From: Paraburkholderia sp. BCC1885
Lineage (GTDB): Bacteria > Pseudomonadota > Gammaproteobacteria > Burkholderiales > Burkholderiaceae
Assembly: GCF_900996235.1 (NCBI RefSeq)
Contig: NZ_CAAJGM010000241.1
Coordinates: 62,001-126,000 of the forward strand
DNA: 64,000 nt
Direction: 5' to 3'
A program made the position numbers and the translations under genes. Under the pieces are notes generated by a model that was not told the DNA's origin, made no database searches, and saw nothing but the letters and a program-made list of their open reading frames with translations. Below, in pieces: positions 46,333-55,827 of the stretch. Positions within the stretch are counted from its first letter, which is position 1; the number at the start of each line of letters is the position of its first letter.

Positions 46333-47190
46333 TCAATCCAGCGCAAGGCGCGCGGCTAGCGCCGTCAGCGTCTGCGCGCACGGCGCCGCTACTTTCAGAG
46401 ACAAAAGAGGATCGGCGCGCGTGCGGCCCAGATTGATCGCGGCAATCGGCTTGCCCATCTGCTGCGCCCAGACGCAGAAGCGATAACCCGAATAGACCAT
46501 CAGTGACGACCCGACTACCAGCACCGCGTCCGCCGCCTCGAGTGCGCGGGTGGCGTCGTCGACGGTCACGCGCGGCACGTTCTCGCCGAAGAACACCACC
46601 GCGGGTTTCAGCATGCCCGCGCAATTCGGACAGGCCGGGATGCGAAAGCCGCCCAGATCGTGCCATTCGAGGTGCGCGTCGCCGTCGGCGGCGGGCTCGG
46701 CCACGACATCGAGCAACGCCGGGTTGTCGGCTTCGAGGATGTGCTGGATGGCCGCGCGGGCATGCCGCGTGCCGCAATCCAGACAGGTCACCGCGCCGAT
46801 GCTGCCGTGCAGCTCGATCACCTCGCTGCTGCCCGCGCGCTGATGCAGGCCGTCGACGTTCTGCGTGACGAGCCTCGGCACATGGCCGGCCGCTTCGAGC
46901 CTGGCCAGCGCGCGATGGGCGTCGTTCGGCTGCGCCTCGGCCACCACCGGCCAGCCGATCATGCTACGCGCCCAATACCGCTGACGCGAGGCGAGCGAGC
47001 CGAGAAACTCCTGCAGGGTGATCGGCGGCGAGCGTTTCCACTCGCCGTTCTCGTCGCGGTAGCCGGGAATGCCGGAGTCGGTGCTGATGCCCGCGCCGGA
47101 GAGCACGAAAAGCCGTGGGTGGCGCTGCACGAAATCATGCAGTTCGTCGAGCGCGGGGGTGTCGAGCAGGGCGGGCTGGAGATCGGTCAT
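46333..47190 (-). CDS. NAD-dependent protein deacylase (class II sirtuin)
   Basis: A 285-residue sirtuin that removes acyl groups from lysines using NAD. Motifs: 'VLSGAGISTDSGIPGYRD' (NAD), 'LVTQNVDGLHQRAG', catalytic His in 'VIELHGSIGAVTCLDC', and a zinc ribbon made of CLDC and, further on, CPNC. 'PGYRD' and the Trp/Lys region mark the SIRT4-like class II. Start at 47190 overlaps the stop of the small gene before it (ATGA), so the two are coupled. Confidence 0.92.
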   Translation of the reverse strand: MTDLQPALLDTPALDELHDFVQRHPRLFVLSGAGISTDSGIPGYRDENGEWKRSPPITLQEFLGSLASRQRYWARSMIGWPVVAEAQPNDAHRALARLEAAGHVPRLVTQNVDGLHQRAGSSEVIELHGSIGAVTCLDCGTRHARAAIQHILEADNPALLDVVAEPAADGDAHLEWHDLGGFRIPACPNCAGMLKPAVVFFGENVPRVTVDDATRALEAADAVLVVGSSLMVYSGYRFCVWAQQMGKPIAAINLGRTRADPLLSLKVAAPCAQTLTALAARLALD

Positions 47191-47420
47191 GAGCGCGGAC
47201 GGTTGCGGCGGCCCTTGGGCTGACGCGCCTGCCACTCGGCAAGCGCGGTCGCGTAACGCTCGAGCGCGTCGTCGTAAAGATCGAAGACACAGGGATTGCA
47301 ACCGCTCTGACAGCAATCGTCGAGGCCGGGCCGCACGGGCGGCAGCGGGCGCGGATCGTCGGGCGGCTGGTCCTGCTGCGGCCTGGCGCGCGATGTGTCC
47401 TTCGGCAATGCTTGCGGCAC
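47187..47420 (-). CDS. Oxidoreductase-like domain small protein
   Basis: A 77-residue protein starting at a GTG (47420). The core 'GLDDCCQSGCNPCVFDLYDDALERY' is the Oxidored-like domain: four cysteines in a CC-x2-G-C-x2-C cluster followed by a helix. It resembles a small metal- or Fe-S-binding module found at the end of some eukaryotic and bacterial oxidoreductases. It is basic at the C-terminus. Its stop overlaps the sirtuin start by four bases, so co-translation is likely. Not an enzyme by itself as far as can be seen. Confidence 0.72.
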   Translation of the reverse strand: MPQALPKDTSRARPQQDQPPDDPRPLPPVRPGLDDCCQSGCNPCVFDLYDDALERYATALAEWQARQPKGRRNRPRS

Positions 47421-47512
47421 GGCTCTATCCGGGTGACAGGGAACGGTCAGTATAAGTTGATCCGCCGCGTGGCGTGCGGCGTGAGCCACGGCCACGGCCG
47501 CGCCCCCACGCG

Positions 47513-48271
47513 TCAGCCGCGCCCGACGAACGGCATCTTGCTCGCCATGATGGTCATGAACTGCACGTTGGCGGAGAGCGGCAGCTCCGCCATATGCAAG
47601 ACCGCGTCGGCGACCAGTTCCACATCCATCAGCGGCTCGATCGCGATCTCGCCGTTGGCCTGCGGCACGCCGCGCGCCATCCGCGCAGCCATGTCGGTGG
47701 CGGCATTGCCGATGTCGATTTGCCCGCAGCAGATGTCGTACTTGCGACCGTCGAGCGAGACGGATTTGGTCAGCCCGGTGATGGCGTGCTTGGTCGACGT
47801 GTAGGCAATGCTGTTCGGACGCGGCGCGTGGGCCGAGATCGAGCCGTTGTTGATGATGCGGCCGCCCTGCGGCGTCTGCGTTTTCATCAGGCCAAAGGCC
47901 GCGCGCGTGCAGAGGAATACGCCGGTCAGATTGGTGTCGACGACCGCGCGCCAGTCCTCCACGCTCAACTCGTCGATCTCGACCGGCGGCGCACCGCGTC
48001 CGGCGTTGTTGAACAGCACGTCGAGACGGCCGTAGTGCTGACGGATTGCGTCGAAGAGCGCCGTGACGCTCGCCGCATCGCCGACGTCGCACGCCACCGC
48101 GAGCGCGTCTTCGCCACGCTGCCGTGCCTCGTCGGCGAGGGCATCGAGCGGCGCCTGGCGGCGTCCGGTCAGCACCACACGATAGCCGTGCTGGAGCAGT
48201 CTGCGCGCCGTCGCGAGTCCAATGCCGCTGCCCGCGCCTGTTACCAGCGCCACCTTGTTTGTAGCCGTCAC
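47513..48271 (-). CDS. SDR-family oxidoreductase
   Basis: A 252-residue classical SDR. Cofactor motif TGAGSGIG at about residues 13-20, NNAG at about 90, 'INNGSISAHAPRPNSIAYTSTKHAI' with the YxxxK pair. Start is a GTG at 48271 with AAGGAG upstream; the frame extends to 48631 but that part is non-coding and overlaps the promoter of the TonB-dependent receptor. Substrate unknown. Divergent from the receptor gene. Confidence 0.88.
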   Translation of the reverse strand: MTATNKVALVTGAGSGIGLATARRLLQHGYRVVLTGRRQAPLDALADEARQRGEDALAVACDVGDAASVTALFDAIRQHYGRLDVLFNNAGRGAPPVEIDELSVEDWRAVVDTNLTGVFLCTRAAFGLMKTQTPQGGRIINNGSISAHAPRPNSIAYTSTKHAITGLTKSVSLDGRKYDICCGQIDIGNAATDMAARMARGVPQANGEIAIEPLMDVELVADAVLHMAELPLSANVQFMTIMASKMPFVGRG

Positions 48272-48500
48272 AACGTGTCTCCTTGCAAATGCGCCATGAG
48301 ATGAATCGCGTCCGACAACGTACCACGTCTGCGGCGACGACGGCAGTGAAGTCCGCAGCGGACTCGGCCTGGTTTCCCGTGGCGGGCTGCCGCCAGCGCA
48401 AGGCTCTCGCATGCGGACCGGGAAGATTTCCCGCCGCCGCCCCCCCCTTCTGCTACCCCGACGGCGCGTGTCGATTAACCACACGCACTCAAATACGCGA

Positions 48501-48530
48501 TTGCGGAATTTATTTGTTATGTTATAACAT
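48501..48530 (+). promoter_or_regulatory. Promoter overlapped by a Zur-like operator
   Basis: A -35-like TTGCGG (48501-48506) and a -10-like TATAAC (48523-48528), 16 nt apart. The 17-mer TTGTTATGTTATAACAT (48514-48530) matches the Zur consensus ATGTTATANTATAACAT at 14 of 16 fixed positions and covers the -10. A repressor bound there would block the receptor-exbB-exbD-tonB transcript when zinc is plentiful. Confidence 0.6.
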
Positions 48531-48615
48531 CTCGCAAATCGTCTCCGGACCCGCCCGCCACGCGGCGCGACACACCGGCTGCGGCAAGAGGATTCACCAC
48601 CCGCACAACAAGAAT

Positions 48616-50967
48616 ATGAAACATCACACACTCATTTCGCGCGCCGCCTTGCTGTTGTTCGCGCAGACGGTATCCCTGCATGTCCTCGCCGCGTCGGCGG
48701 GTGCTCCCGTGACAGGCACCGTCACCGATACGCAAGGGCATGCGCTTGAAAACGCCGCCGTCTCGATCCAGGACGCCGACGGCCACACGCTCGCGCAAAC
48801 CCATACGGGCCATGACGGCGGCTTTGTGTTGCCCGACGTGCAGCCCGGCACGTATGCGGTCACGGTCGGTGCGGCGGGGTTCGGCGCCAATACCAGCATC
48901 GCCACCGTCGACGGCGGCACGCCTCATCCGCTCAAGGTGGCGCTCGAAAAAGGCAGCGCGATCGACGTCAACGTCCAGGCGCAGCGCCTCAACGTGGCCC
49001 GCAACGGCCTGCAACCGGATGTCGGCGCAAGCGTCTACCGTTTCACGCAGGCGGATATCCAGAACCTGCCGCAAGGCGACGAGACACCGATCAACCAGGT
49101 GCTGCTGCAGGCGCCGGGCGTCGCCAACGATTCCTACGGACAACTCCACGTGCGCGGCGACCACGCCGACCTGCAATACCGCATCGACGGCATCATCATT
49201 CCGGAGCCGATCAGCGGCTTCGGCCAGTCGCTCGACACGCATATCGTCGATCAGGTGAACCTGATCACAGGCGCGTTGCCGGCGCAATATGGCTATAAAA
49301 CCGCGGGGATCGTCGATATCACGACGAAATCCGGCGACCTCGGCAACGGCGGCGCAGTCGACGTATACGGCGGCAGCCATCAGACGCTGCAAAGCAGCGC
49401 CGACGTCTACGGTTCGCAAGGACCACTAAGCTATTTCTTCACCGGTACGTTAGGCGAGAACAACCTGGGCATCGAAGCGCCGACTTCGGACGGCAGTCCG
49501 CTGCACGACCATACGCGTCAGGGCAATGCCTTCGGCTATCTGTCGTACATCATCAACCCGCTGACACGCGTGACCTTGATGGCAGGCACGGCCGCCAACC
49601 AGTTCCAGCTGCCGAATACGCCCGGCCTGCCGACCAATTTCACGCTGGCCGGCCAGACGGGCTTCAATTCCGCCGACCTCAACGAAACGCAATCGGAGCT
49701 GAACAATTTCGCCGTGCTGGCGCTGCAGGGCACCAACGGCGGCGCGCTCGACTATCAGGTATCGCTGTTCACGCGCTATACGCGAACCCAGTTCAATCCC
49801 GATCCGATCGGCGATCTGATGTTCAACGGCGTGGCATCGACGGATTTCCGCAGCAATCAGGCCGAAGGCGTGCAGGCCGATACGACCTTTCGGCTCAACG
49901 ACTCGCATACGCTGCGCGCGGGCGTGTGGGTCGAGCAGGAACATGCGGTGTTCAACGACAGCGTCGCCGTGTTTCCGACCGACGCCAACGGCAACCAGAT
50001 TTCGAATGTCCCGTTCAACATCAACGACTCCGGCGCGAATACCGGCTATCTGTACAGCGCCTATGTGCAGGACGAATGGAAGCTCACCAGCAAACTGACG
50101 CTGAATTACGGTCTGCGTTATGACGGCATGGCCGAATTCGTGCACGCGAGCCAGTTGAGCCCGCGCATCGGCCTGGTGTTCACGCCGACCAATGCGACCA
50201 CGCTGCACGCCGGTTACTCGCGCTATTTCACGCCACCTGACTTCGAACTGGTTTCGCAGTCGACGGTTTCGCGTTTTGTTGGTACTACCAATCAAAGCGA
50301 GGTCAGCAAGGATAGTCCTGTCCAACCCGAACGCAGCCATTATTTCGACGTGGGCGTGACGCAGCGCCTGACGCCGGCCCTCACGGTCGGGCTCGACGCG
50401 TACTACAAGATCGCCTCGAATCTGCTCGACGAAGGCCAGTTCGGCACTGCACTCATCGAGACGCCGTTCAACTATCAGTACGGGCGCGTCTACGGACTCG
50501 AATTCACTACCAATTACAAGCAAGGCAACGTCTCCGCGTATCTGAATCTCGCGTATAGCCGCGCTCAGGGCAAGGACGTCGATTCCGCGCAGTTCAACTT
50601 CGGCGCGGCCGAACTCGCGTTTATCGCCAACAACTGGGTGTTTCTCGACCACGACCAGCGCGTGACCGCGTCGCTCGGCGCGGCTTACGAACTCGGCAAG
50701 ACGACGTTTACGGTGGATGCGATCGTCGGTAGCGGCTTGCGCAGCGGCTTTGCCAACACGGACAAGCTGCCCTGGTACGGTCAGCTCAATCTGGCCGTCA
50801 TCCAGCATTTCGACGAGCCGGTGGTCGGCAAATTCGAAGCCCGCCTCGTGCTGATCAACGCAATCAATAGCGTGTATGAATTGCGCGACGGCTCGGGGAT
50901 CGGCGTCGAGGCGCCGCAATTCGGTCCGCAACGCGCCATTTACGCCGGGCTCACAAAACGGTTCTGA
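48616..50967 (+). CDS. TonB-dependent outer-membrane receptor
   Basis: A 783-residue receptor with a signal peptide (about residues 1-25). After it, residues about 28-110 form a carboxypeptidase-regulatory-like beta domain ('GTVTDTQGHALENAAVSIQDADG'). The plug follows (about 130-235: 'NQVLLQAPGVANDSYGQLHVRGDHADLQYRIDG'), then a 22-strand-type barrel ending in Arg-Phe. It opens a substrate channel using energy from TonB. A Zur-like operator and the linked exbB-exbD-tonB suggest a metal (zinc) ligand. His-rich spots (MKHH near the start, HTGHDGG, LHDHT) are compatible with metal binding but not proof. Confidence 0.9.
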   Translation: MKHHTLISRAALLLFAQTVSLHVLAASAGAPVTGTVTDTQGHALENAAVSIQDADGHTLAQTHTGHDGGFVLPDVQPGTYAVTVGAAGFGANTSIATVDGGTPHPLKVALEKGSAIDVNVQAQRLNVARNGLQPDVGASVYRFTQADIQNLPQGDETPINQVLLQAPGVANDSYGQLHVRGDHADLQYRIDGIIIPEPISGFGQSLDTHIVDQVNLITGALPAQYGYKTAGIVDITTKSGDLGNGGAVDVYGGSHQTLQSSADVYGSQGPLSYFFTGTLGENNLGIEAPTSDGSPLHDHTRQGNAFGYLSYIINPLTRVTLMAGTAANQFQLPNTPGLPTNFTLAGQTGFNSADLNETQSELNNFAVLALQGTNGGALDYQVSLFTRYTRTQFNPDPIGDLMFNGVASTDFRSNQAEGVQADTTFRLNDSHTLRAGVWVEQEHAVFNDSVAVFPTDANGNQISNVPFNINDSGANTGYLYSAYVQDEWKLTSKLTLNYGLRYDGMAEFVHASQLSPRIGLVFTPTNATTLHAGYSRYFTPPDFELVSQSTVSRFVGTTNQSEVSKDSPVQPERSHYFDVGVTQRLTPALTVGLDAYYKIASNLLDEGQFGTALIETPFNYQYGRVYGLEFTTNYKQGNVSAYLNLAYSRAQGKDVDSAQFNFGAAELAFIANNWVFLDHDQRVTASLGAAYELGKTTFTVDAIVGSGLRSGFANTDKLPWYGQLNLAVIQHFDEPVVGKFEARLVLINAINSVYELRDGSGIGVEAPQFGPQRAIYAGLTKRF

Positions 50968-51017
50968 TTTTTACTGGCTTTAGCAGGGCCGTGGCAGGAA
51001 ATCGAAGGAGTTAGAGC

Positions 51018-51632
51018 ATGAACGACTGGACCAATCTCGCCGAGGCGGCCCGTCTCGGCGGCTGGGTGATCTATCCGCTGACCGTGCTGGCCATCGTCGC
51101 ACTCGCCATTACGCTCGATCGGGCCTACGCGTTCTGGCGCTTTGCGCGGATGCCGGACCTCGCGGTTGCGGGCGGCAACGCGGCGCTTCATGGCGGCTTG
51201 CCGCAACGGCACGCCTTTAGCCGGATTGGCCGCCTGCTCGACGATTCCCACGCGCCGTTGTGGCGCATCGAAACGCGCGTCGAAGCCGCCGCCGCGCAGA
51301 TCGAGCGCGATATGAGCCGCGGTCTGTGGCTGCTCGAAACCATCGTCACGGCGGCGCCGTTGCTGGGGCTGCTGGGCACGATCGTCGGCATGATGCATTC
51401 GTTCAAACTGATCGGCGGCGACGGCCTCGTCAATCCTTCGGGCGTGACAGGCGGCGTCGCACAGGCGCTGATCGCCACCGCAATCGGCCTCGTCATCGCG
51501 CTGGTCGCGCTGTTTGCATTCAACTTCTTTTCGCGCCGCATCGACCGGTTAATGGACGAACTCGAATCGTTCGCCAACGAAGCCCTCAGCGACCTGCGCC
51601 TCGTTAGCGAAAACGCCGGGCTGCCGTCATGA
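51018..51632 (+). CDS. exbB: ExbB/MotA/TolQ-type proton channel
   Basis: A 204-residue inner-membrane protein with three helices: about residues 15-35, 100-120 and 148-170. The last two contain 'AAPLLGLLGTIVGMMHSF' and 'GVAQALIATAIGLVIALVALFAFNFF', the proton-channel core. GAAGGAG precedes the ATG. With ExbD it energises TonB. It follows the receptor by 50 nt. Confidence 0.92.
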   Translation: MNDWTNLAEAARLGGWVIYPLTVLAIVALAITLDRAYAFWRFARMPDLAVAGGNAALHGGLPQRHAFSRIGRLLDDSHAPLWRIETRVEAAAAQIERDMSRGLWLLETIVTAAPLLGLLGTIVGMMHSFKLIGGDGLVNPSGVTGGVAQALIATAIGLVIALVALFAFNFFSRRIDRLMDELESFANEALSDLRLVSENAGLPS

Positions 51633-52027
51633 AACTGCGGCGCTCACGCCGCTCGAAACGCGGCCGCATCGAGATCATCCCCATGATCGACGTGATGTTC
51701 TTTCTGCTGGCGACTTTCATGCTGACTTCGCTGGCGATGCAACGTCTCGACGCGGTACGCATCGACCTGCCGCAAGGACACGCGCAACAACTTTCGCAGG
51801 ACAAGCCGTTGACGCTTTCAGTGAATCAAGCCAATCAGGTGTTTATCAACCAGCAGGCCGTGCGGCTCGATCAGGTGACACCGATGATCGCGCGCCTGCT
51901 GCGCCCCGACGCCAACGTGGTGGTCGCCGCCGACGATCACGCCTCGCACGGTGTCGTCGTGCAGGCGATGCTGGCCGCGCGTGAGGCGGGGGCCGAGCAC
52001 TTTCTGGTTGCCGTGCATCGTGAGTAA
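51629..52027 (+). CDS. exbD: ExbD-type biopolymer transport protein
   Basis: A 132-residue single-helix protein. 'RIEIIPMIDVMFFLLATFMLTSL' carries the essential membrane Asp; the periplasmic part is the usual alpha/beta domain ('VFINQQAVRLDQV'). It overlaps exbB (ATGA) and is followed at once by tonB. Confidence 0.92.
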   Translation: MKLRRSRRSKRGRIEIIPMIDVMFFLLATFMLTSLAMQRLDAVRIDLPQGHAQQLSQDKPLTLSVNQANQVFINQQAVRLDQVTPMIARLLRPDANVVVAADDHASHGVVVQAMLAAREAGAEHFLVAVHRE

Positions 52028-52799
52028 TGGTGTGCAGCGGGGGGTGCAGCGCTTGCTGATGCTCGCTGACCGGGAGCGTGTGCGGTTCTCTGGCGCGGTT
52101 GTGTTGGCCGCGGTGGCGTGTCTGTGGTTGCTTGCGCGCTCGGTGGGTTGGCTGTCGGGCCATGAGATCGTGCCGCCGGCAGCGACGCCTGCGCCGAAGA
52201 CGATCGAGATGCAGCTTGTCGAATTGCCAACGCCGGCTCCAGCACCCGCGCGCGTCGCGCCCTCCGCTCCACCCGCTCCAGCACAAGCGGCGTCGCCGCA
52301 GCGCACGCTAACTCACGCTGCGATCCAACTGCATGCACCGATGCAGCAGCGATCGTCAGTGCATGCCGCCCCGGCTTCGGTTCAACAGCCGCATGAAGAA
52401 ACGCACTCGCCAATCGAACCGCCGGCACATGATCAGGCGCAAGCGTCGGCGGCCGTGGCGCAGGCCGCGTCGAGCGCCACCTCGACCACGTCGAACAACA
52501 CGAGCCCCGCGCCACTTTCCACGGCCTCCGGCAGTACCCAGGCGCGCCTGCTTTCGCAACCCATGCCGGTCTTGCCCGACGATCTGCGCGAGCAGGGATA
52601 TCAACTCACGGCCGTCGCACGCTTCAAGGTCCACGCAGACGGTACGTTCGACGTCGAGCTAGTCAGGCCGACGCAAAATCCGCGGCTCAACCAGATCCTG
52701 CTGGAGACCTTGCACCGCTGGCGCTTCTTTCCCGCCATGGAAAACGGTCATCCGGTTGAAAGCGACCAGGACGTGCGCGTGCATTTTTCGGTTAGCTAA
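52020..52799 (+). CDS. tonB: TonB energy transducer
   Basis: About 259 residues from a GTG at 52020 that overlaps the end of exbD by eight bases. A single N-terminal helix ('FSGAVVLAAVACLWLLARSVGWL') is followed by a Pro/Ala-rich and Gln/His-rich linker to about residue 180, and a C-terminal TonB domain ('QPMPVLPDDLREQGYQLTAVARFKVHADGTFDVELV'). The N-terminus is uncertain: GTG 52032, 52044 or ATG 52059 are alternatives. Completes a dedicated receptor-energising unit. Confidence 0.88.
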   Translation: MSNGVQRGVQRLLMLADRERVRFSGAVVLAAVACLWLLARSVGWLSGHEIVPPAATPAPKTIEMQLVELPTPAPAPARVAPSAPPAPAQAASPQRTLTHAAIQLHAPMQQRSSVHAAPASVQQPHEETHSPIEPPAHDQAQASAAVAQAASSATSTTSNNTSPAPLSTASGSTQARLLSQPMPVLPDDLREQGYQLTAVARFKVHADGTFDVELVRPTQNPRLNQILLETLHRWRFFPAMENGHPVESDQDVRVHFSVS

Positions 52800-52819
52800 G
52801 TTCCGCGACGTGGCTGCGC

Positions 52820-54229
52820 TTACATGCGGAAGTCCGCGGCCATGTCCTCGTCGCTACGGGCCTCGAGTTCACCGTTTCGGCAGGCTTTCATAAATGCATC
52901 GTAGTCCTTCTCAACCTGATCCGCGTAGCCCGACGAATATTCGCTCAGCGCCTCGCCGAACTGGTCGCCACGGCCGATATACGCGCTGATTTCGATAGCC
53001 TTGCCGCTCGCCTTTGCATGGGCTCGCGCCATGACCCAGCCGCATAGCTTGGCGTAACCGAGCAGCAAGTCGTTATCGAACAGTTCGATGTTCGCCGACA
53101 GTTTCATGTCGCGCAGTTGTCGAAAGTAAAAATGCCGGCCCGACGGACCAGTTGCCCAGCCGAGAAAAATGTCGCTAGCCGCCTGCAATACCCGTTGCCC
53201 GCGCACCACGCGTTCGCCATCATGATGCAGGCTCGCGCCCTTGAAATTCTGCGCGATGACCGACTGGCGCGCTTCCTTGATCTGCAGGAACAGCGGCTTG
53301 CCCATGTGATCCGTATTGAGCAGCACCAGACAGCGCGTGCCCACGCTGCCGACGCCGACCACCTTGAACACCAGGTCCTGCATCGAAAAATGACTGAGCA
53401 GTTCGCGCCGGTCGTGAGTCAGCGTTTTCAGATATTCGCCGTACATCGGCCCGATCAGCTTGCGCCAGTCGCCGAGTGTGAACCAGTCATCCTCGGTCTC
53501 GAACATCGTATTGGCACCATGCACGTGAAAGAGTCCAGGCGGCGCGTCGCGGATGATCAGCTTGTCGCCATCGTGTTCGCACATCTTGTCGAGCATGCTC
53601 TCCTGGGTACGTCCGGCCGCCTTCTCCATGCCGCGCCTGACCGTGCGGCGGCGCTCAGGCGTCAATGCCGTTTCCGCCATCCGTTCGAAGGTAATGCGTT
53701 CGTACCACAATTCGAGCGAGCCGCATTGCGAATACTGCATCATGCGGTCGCGGTATTCGCTCACCGCGGTCATCACCAGTTCGGTGGCAAAGCCCCGGCC
53801 GAGGCGCATGTGCCGCGCGGCGACCACGAGACTCGCTGTCAGCCGCTTGAGGTCCCATTCGAACGGGCCGAGCGCCACTTCGTCGAAGTCGTTCAGATCG
53901 AAGATGAGTTGCCGCTCGGGTGTCGCGAAGCCGCCGAAGTTCATCAGATGGCCGTCGCCGCAAATCGGCATCACGAGGCCCGTGTCGGCAACGCGGCTCA
54001 GATCGTGAGCCTGGATGATCGCACTGCCGCGAAAGAAAGTGAAAGGTGACACCGACATACGGCCGTAGCGTAACGGCACCAGCTTCTGAACACGCCCTTC
54101 GCTGCTCTCTTTGAGCAGATCGACAGGATTACGATGGATCTCGCCCAGCGCGCGATGGCTCGAGCGCTTCGAATGCTCGCGAGCCGCCCGGCCGATGGCT
54201 TCCCGCTCCGCGATGGTGCTGGCTTTCAT
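52820..54229 (-). CDS. DUF2252-family protein
   Basis: A 469-residue cytoplasmic protein. It has the family signatures 'RYGRMSVSPFTFFRGSAIIQAHDLS', 'CGDGHLMNFGGFATPERQLIFDLNDFDE' and 'DLKRLTASLVVAARHM', which recall a phosphotransferase/kinase-like fold (HxxNFG and DFDE resemble the catalytic and metal-binding loops). Activity is not known. GGAGAG precedes the ATG at 54229; the longer frame to 54295 lacks support. It faces tonB tail to tail with only 20 nt between. Confidence 0.88.
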   Translation of the reverse strand: MKASTIAEREAIGRAAREHSKRSSHRALGEIHRNPVDLLKESSEGRVQKLVPLRYGRMSVSPFTFFRGSAIIQAHDLSRVADTGLVMPICGDGHLMNFGGFATPERQLIFDLNDFDEVALGPFEWDLKRLTASLVVAARHMRLGRGFATELVMTAVSEYRDRMMQYSQCGSLELWYERITFERMAETALTPERRRTVRRGMEKAAGRTQESMLDKMCEHDGDKLIIRDAPPGLFHVHGANTMFETEDDWFTLGDWRKLIGPMYGEYLKTLTHDRRELLSHFSMQDLVFKVVGVGSVGTRCLVLLNTDHMGKPLFLQIKEARQSVIAQNFKGASLHHDGERVVRGQRVLQAASDIFLGWATGPSGRHFYFRQLRDMKLSANIELFDNDLLLGYAKLCGWVMARAHAKASGKAIEISAYIGRGDQFGEALSEYSSGYADQVEKDYDAFMKACRNGELEARSDEDMAADFRM

Positions 54230-54450
54230 GCTCTCTCCGTTTATGGTGACTCGCCGTAGCCGGCCTCGCGCCGCTACCGTGCCGACGCCGCCCACAGGCG
54301 GGCGCGCCGGATTGCACTATTCGTTGTTATTCGAAGACCACACTGCTGCGACGCTCGCTCGCGCCATCGCATTGCTGTATTAAATCCTGTGGTCGACGCG
54401 GGCGCAAGTGCCGCGACGCGGCCGCTGTCACGCGAGTGTCACCGGCACGC

Positions 54451-55827
54451 TCATCCATGCAAAGCTGCGAGATGATCGCTCGCAATGCTCGCTACCTGCT
54501 CAAAGGCGGCTCGCGGACGGCCGGCCAGCGGCGCGGCGCTAACCCGGCTGGTAAGAGTCAGCGGGTCAACGGGCTGATTGTTCAGGCGTACTTCGAAATG
54601 AAGATGCGGCCCGGTTGCGACGCCCGTCTGCCCGACCGCACCGAGCGGATCTCCGCGGCGAATTTGCGCGCCAACCCGCAAACCGCCGGCGAACGCCGAC
54701 AGATGCGCATAGTAGGTGGTATAGCCGCCCGCGTGGCGCACGACCACATGCTTGCCGTAGCCGCTATCCACGCCGATGAACTGCACCGTTCCCGCCGCGG
54801 CGGCGACAACCGGCGTACCCTGCGCCGCCGTCAGATCCACGCCGGTATGAAACGCAGGTTCGCCGGTTACCGGATGAATGCGATAACCGAACGGCGAGCT
54901 GACGCGAACATAGTTCAACGGCATGGCGAAGGGCTCGGCGATGAGACGCTGGCCGTCGAACGAGTAATAGTCGCCCGCGTTCCGACCCGGTGCGGCAAAC
55001 CACACCGCCCGATAGGTCCGGCCCGCGAGACGGATCTCGAGCGCCGTCACGCGCCTGTGCGGCGAACCTGCCGTGGTCCCTTCGGGGCTTTCATAGACGA
55101 CGCGATAGTAGTCGCCAGCTTGCGCAGGCCGTGTAGCGTCCAGTTGCCCTTCGAGAATCTGCTTGAGTTGCGCCGCGAGGTCCTCAGGCAAGCCGACGGG
55201 CGTCCACGCCGCGCTTGAGCCAGCCTTGATCTGTCCGGCATAGGTGCCGGCGTCCGCCGTGGCCATGACCAACGGCGCGGCGCCTGAAAGCGCTGCATGC
55301 TCGCCACTGCTCACGACGCCGGCACTCGCAGGGCGGACGGCGGCGACCCGCCCAGACCATTCGTGCGGGCTTGAAGGCGCCTCAAGCGGCGCACAAAGAG
55401 AAGAGGCGGTCCGACACAACGCCACCAGCACCGACTCATTCAGCGGCAGCACGGTCACGGGGCGTCCCCGCAACGTGTCGCGCGCGAAAGGCTGCGTGTA
55501 TGCGCCATCGGAGAAGACGTGCACGGCGGATAGCAGCGGCAGGTCGCTCGCGCCCGTCCGGCTCACAGCGTCGGGCAGCAGGGGTTGCGCGCCCAGCATG
55601 GCCCACTCCATTGCAAGTCCACTCGGACCGGCCGAGGCGGCCTGGCTGAGGGGTTTCGCCGCCACGCCGGAGACATCAGGCGTGGTCAACGCGGCAATCG
55701 CGCTGCTAAGCAAGGCCACACTGGCGACGACACCCCTCGGGGATTTGCGTTTGAGATGAGCCTGGCGGCTCGCATCAATGGGCGTGACCTGCTCGCGCGC
55801 GAGGATGTTACGTAGATACAGCCACAT
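54451..55827 (-). CDS. M23-family peptidoglycan endopeptidase
   Basis: A 458-residue cell-wall hydrolase. An N-terminal hydrophobic segment at about residues 31-50 anchors or exports it. An OapA/SH3-like region (about 250-330) precedes the LytM peptidase domain (about 345-440), where the zinc ligands are present: 'FHTGVDLTA' and 'GPHLHFEV'. It should cut peptide cross-links in peptidoglycan. Start set at 55827 with GAGAG upstream; an upstream extension to 55986 is not supported. Confidence 0.88.
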   Translation of the reverse strand: MWLYLRNILAREQVTPIDASRQAHLKRKSPRGVVASVALLSSAIAALTTPDVSGVAAKPLSQAASAGPSGLAMEWAMLGAQPLLPDAVSRTGASDLPLLSAVHVFSDGAYTQPFARDTLRGRPVTVLPLNESVLVALCRTASSLCAPLEAPSSPHEWSGRVAAVRPASAGVVSSGEHAALSGAAPLVMATADAGTYAGQIKAGSSAAWTPVGLPEDLAAQLKQILEGQLDATRPAQAGDYYRVVYESPEGTTAGSPHRRVTALEIRLAGRTYRAVWFAAPGRNAGDYYSFDGQRLIAEPFAMPLNYVRVSSPFGYRIHPVTGEPAFHTGVDLTAAQGTPVVAAAAGTVQFIGVDSGYGKHVVVRHAGGYTTYYAHLSAFAGGLRVGAQIRRGDPLGAVGQTGVATGPHLHFEVRLNNQPVDPLTLTSRVSAAPLAGRPRAAFEQVASIASDHLAALHG

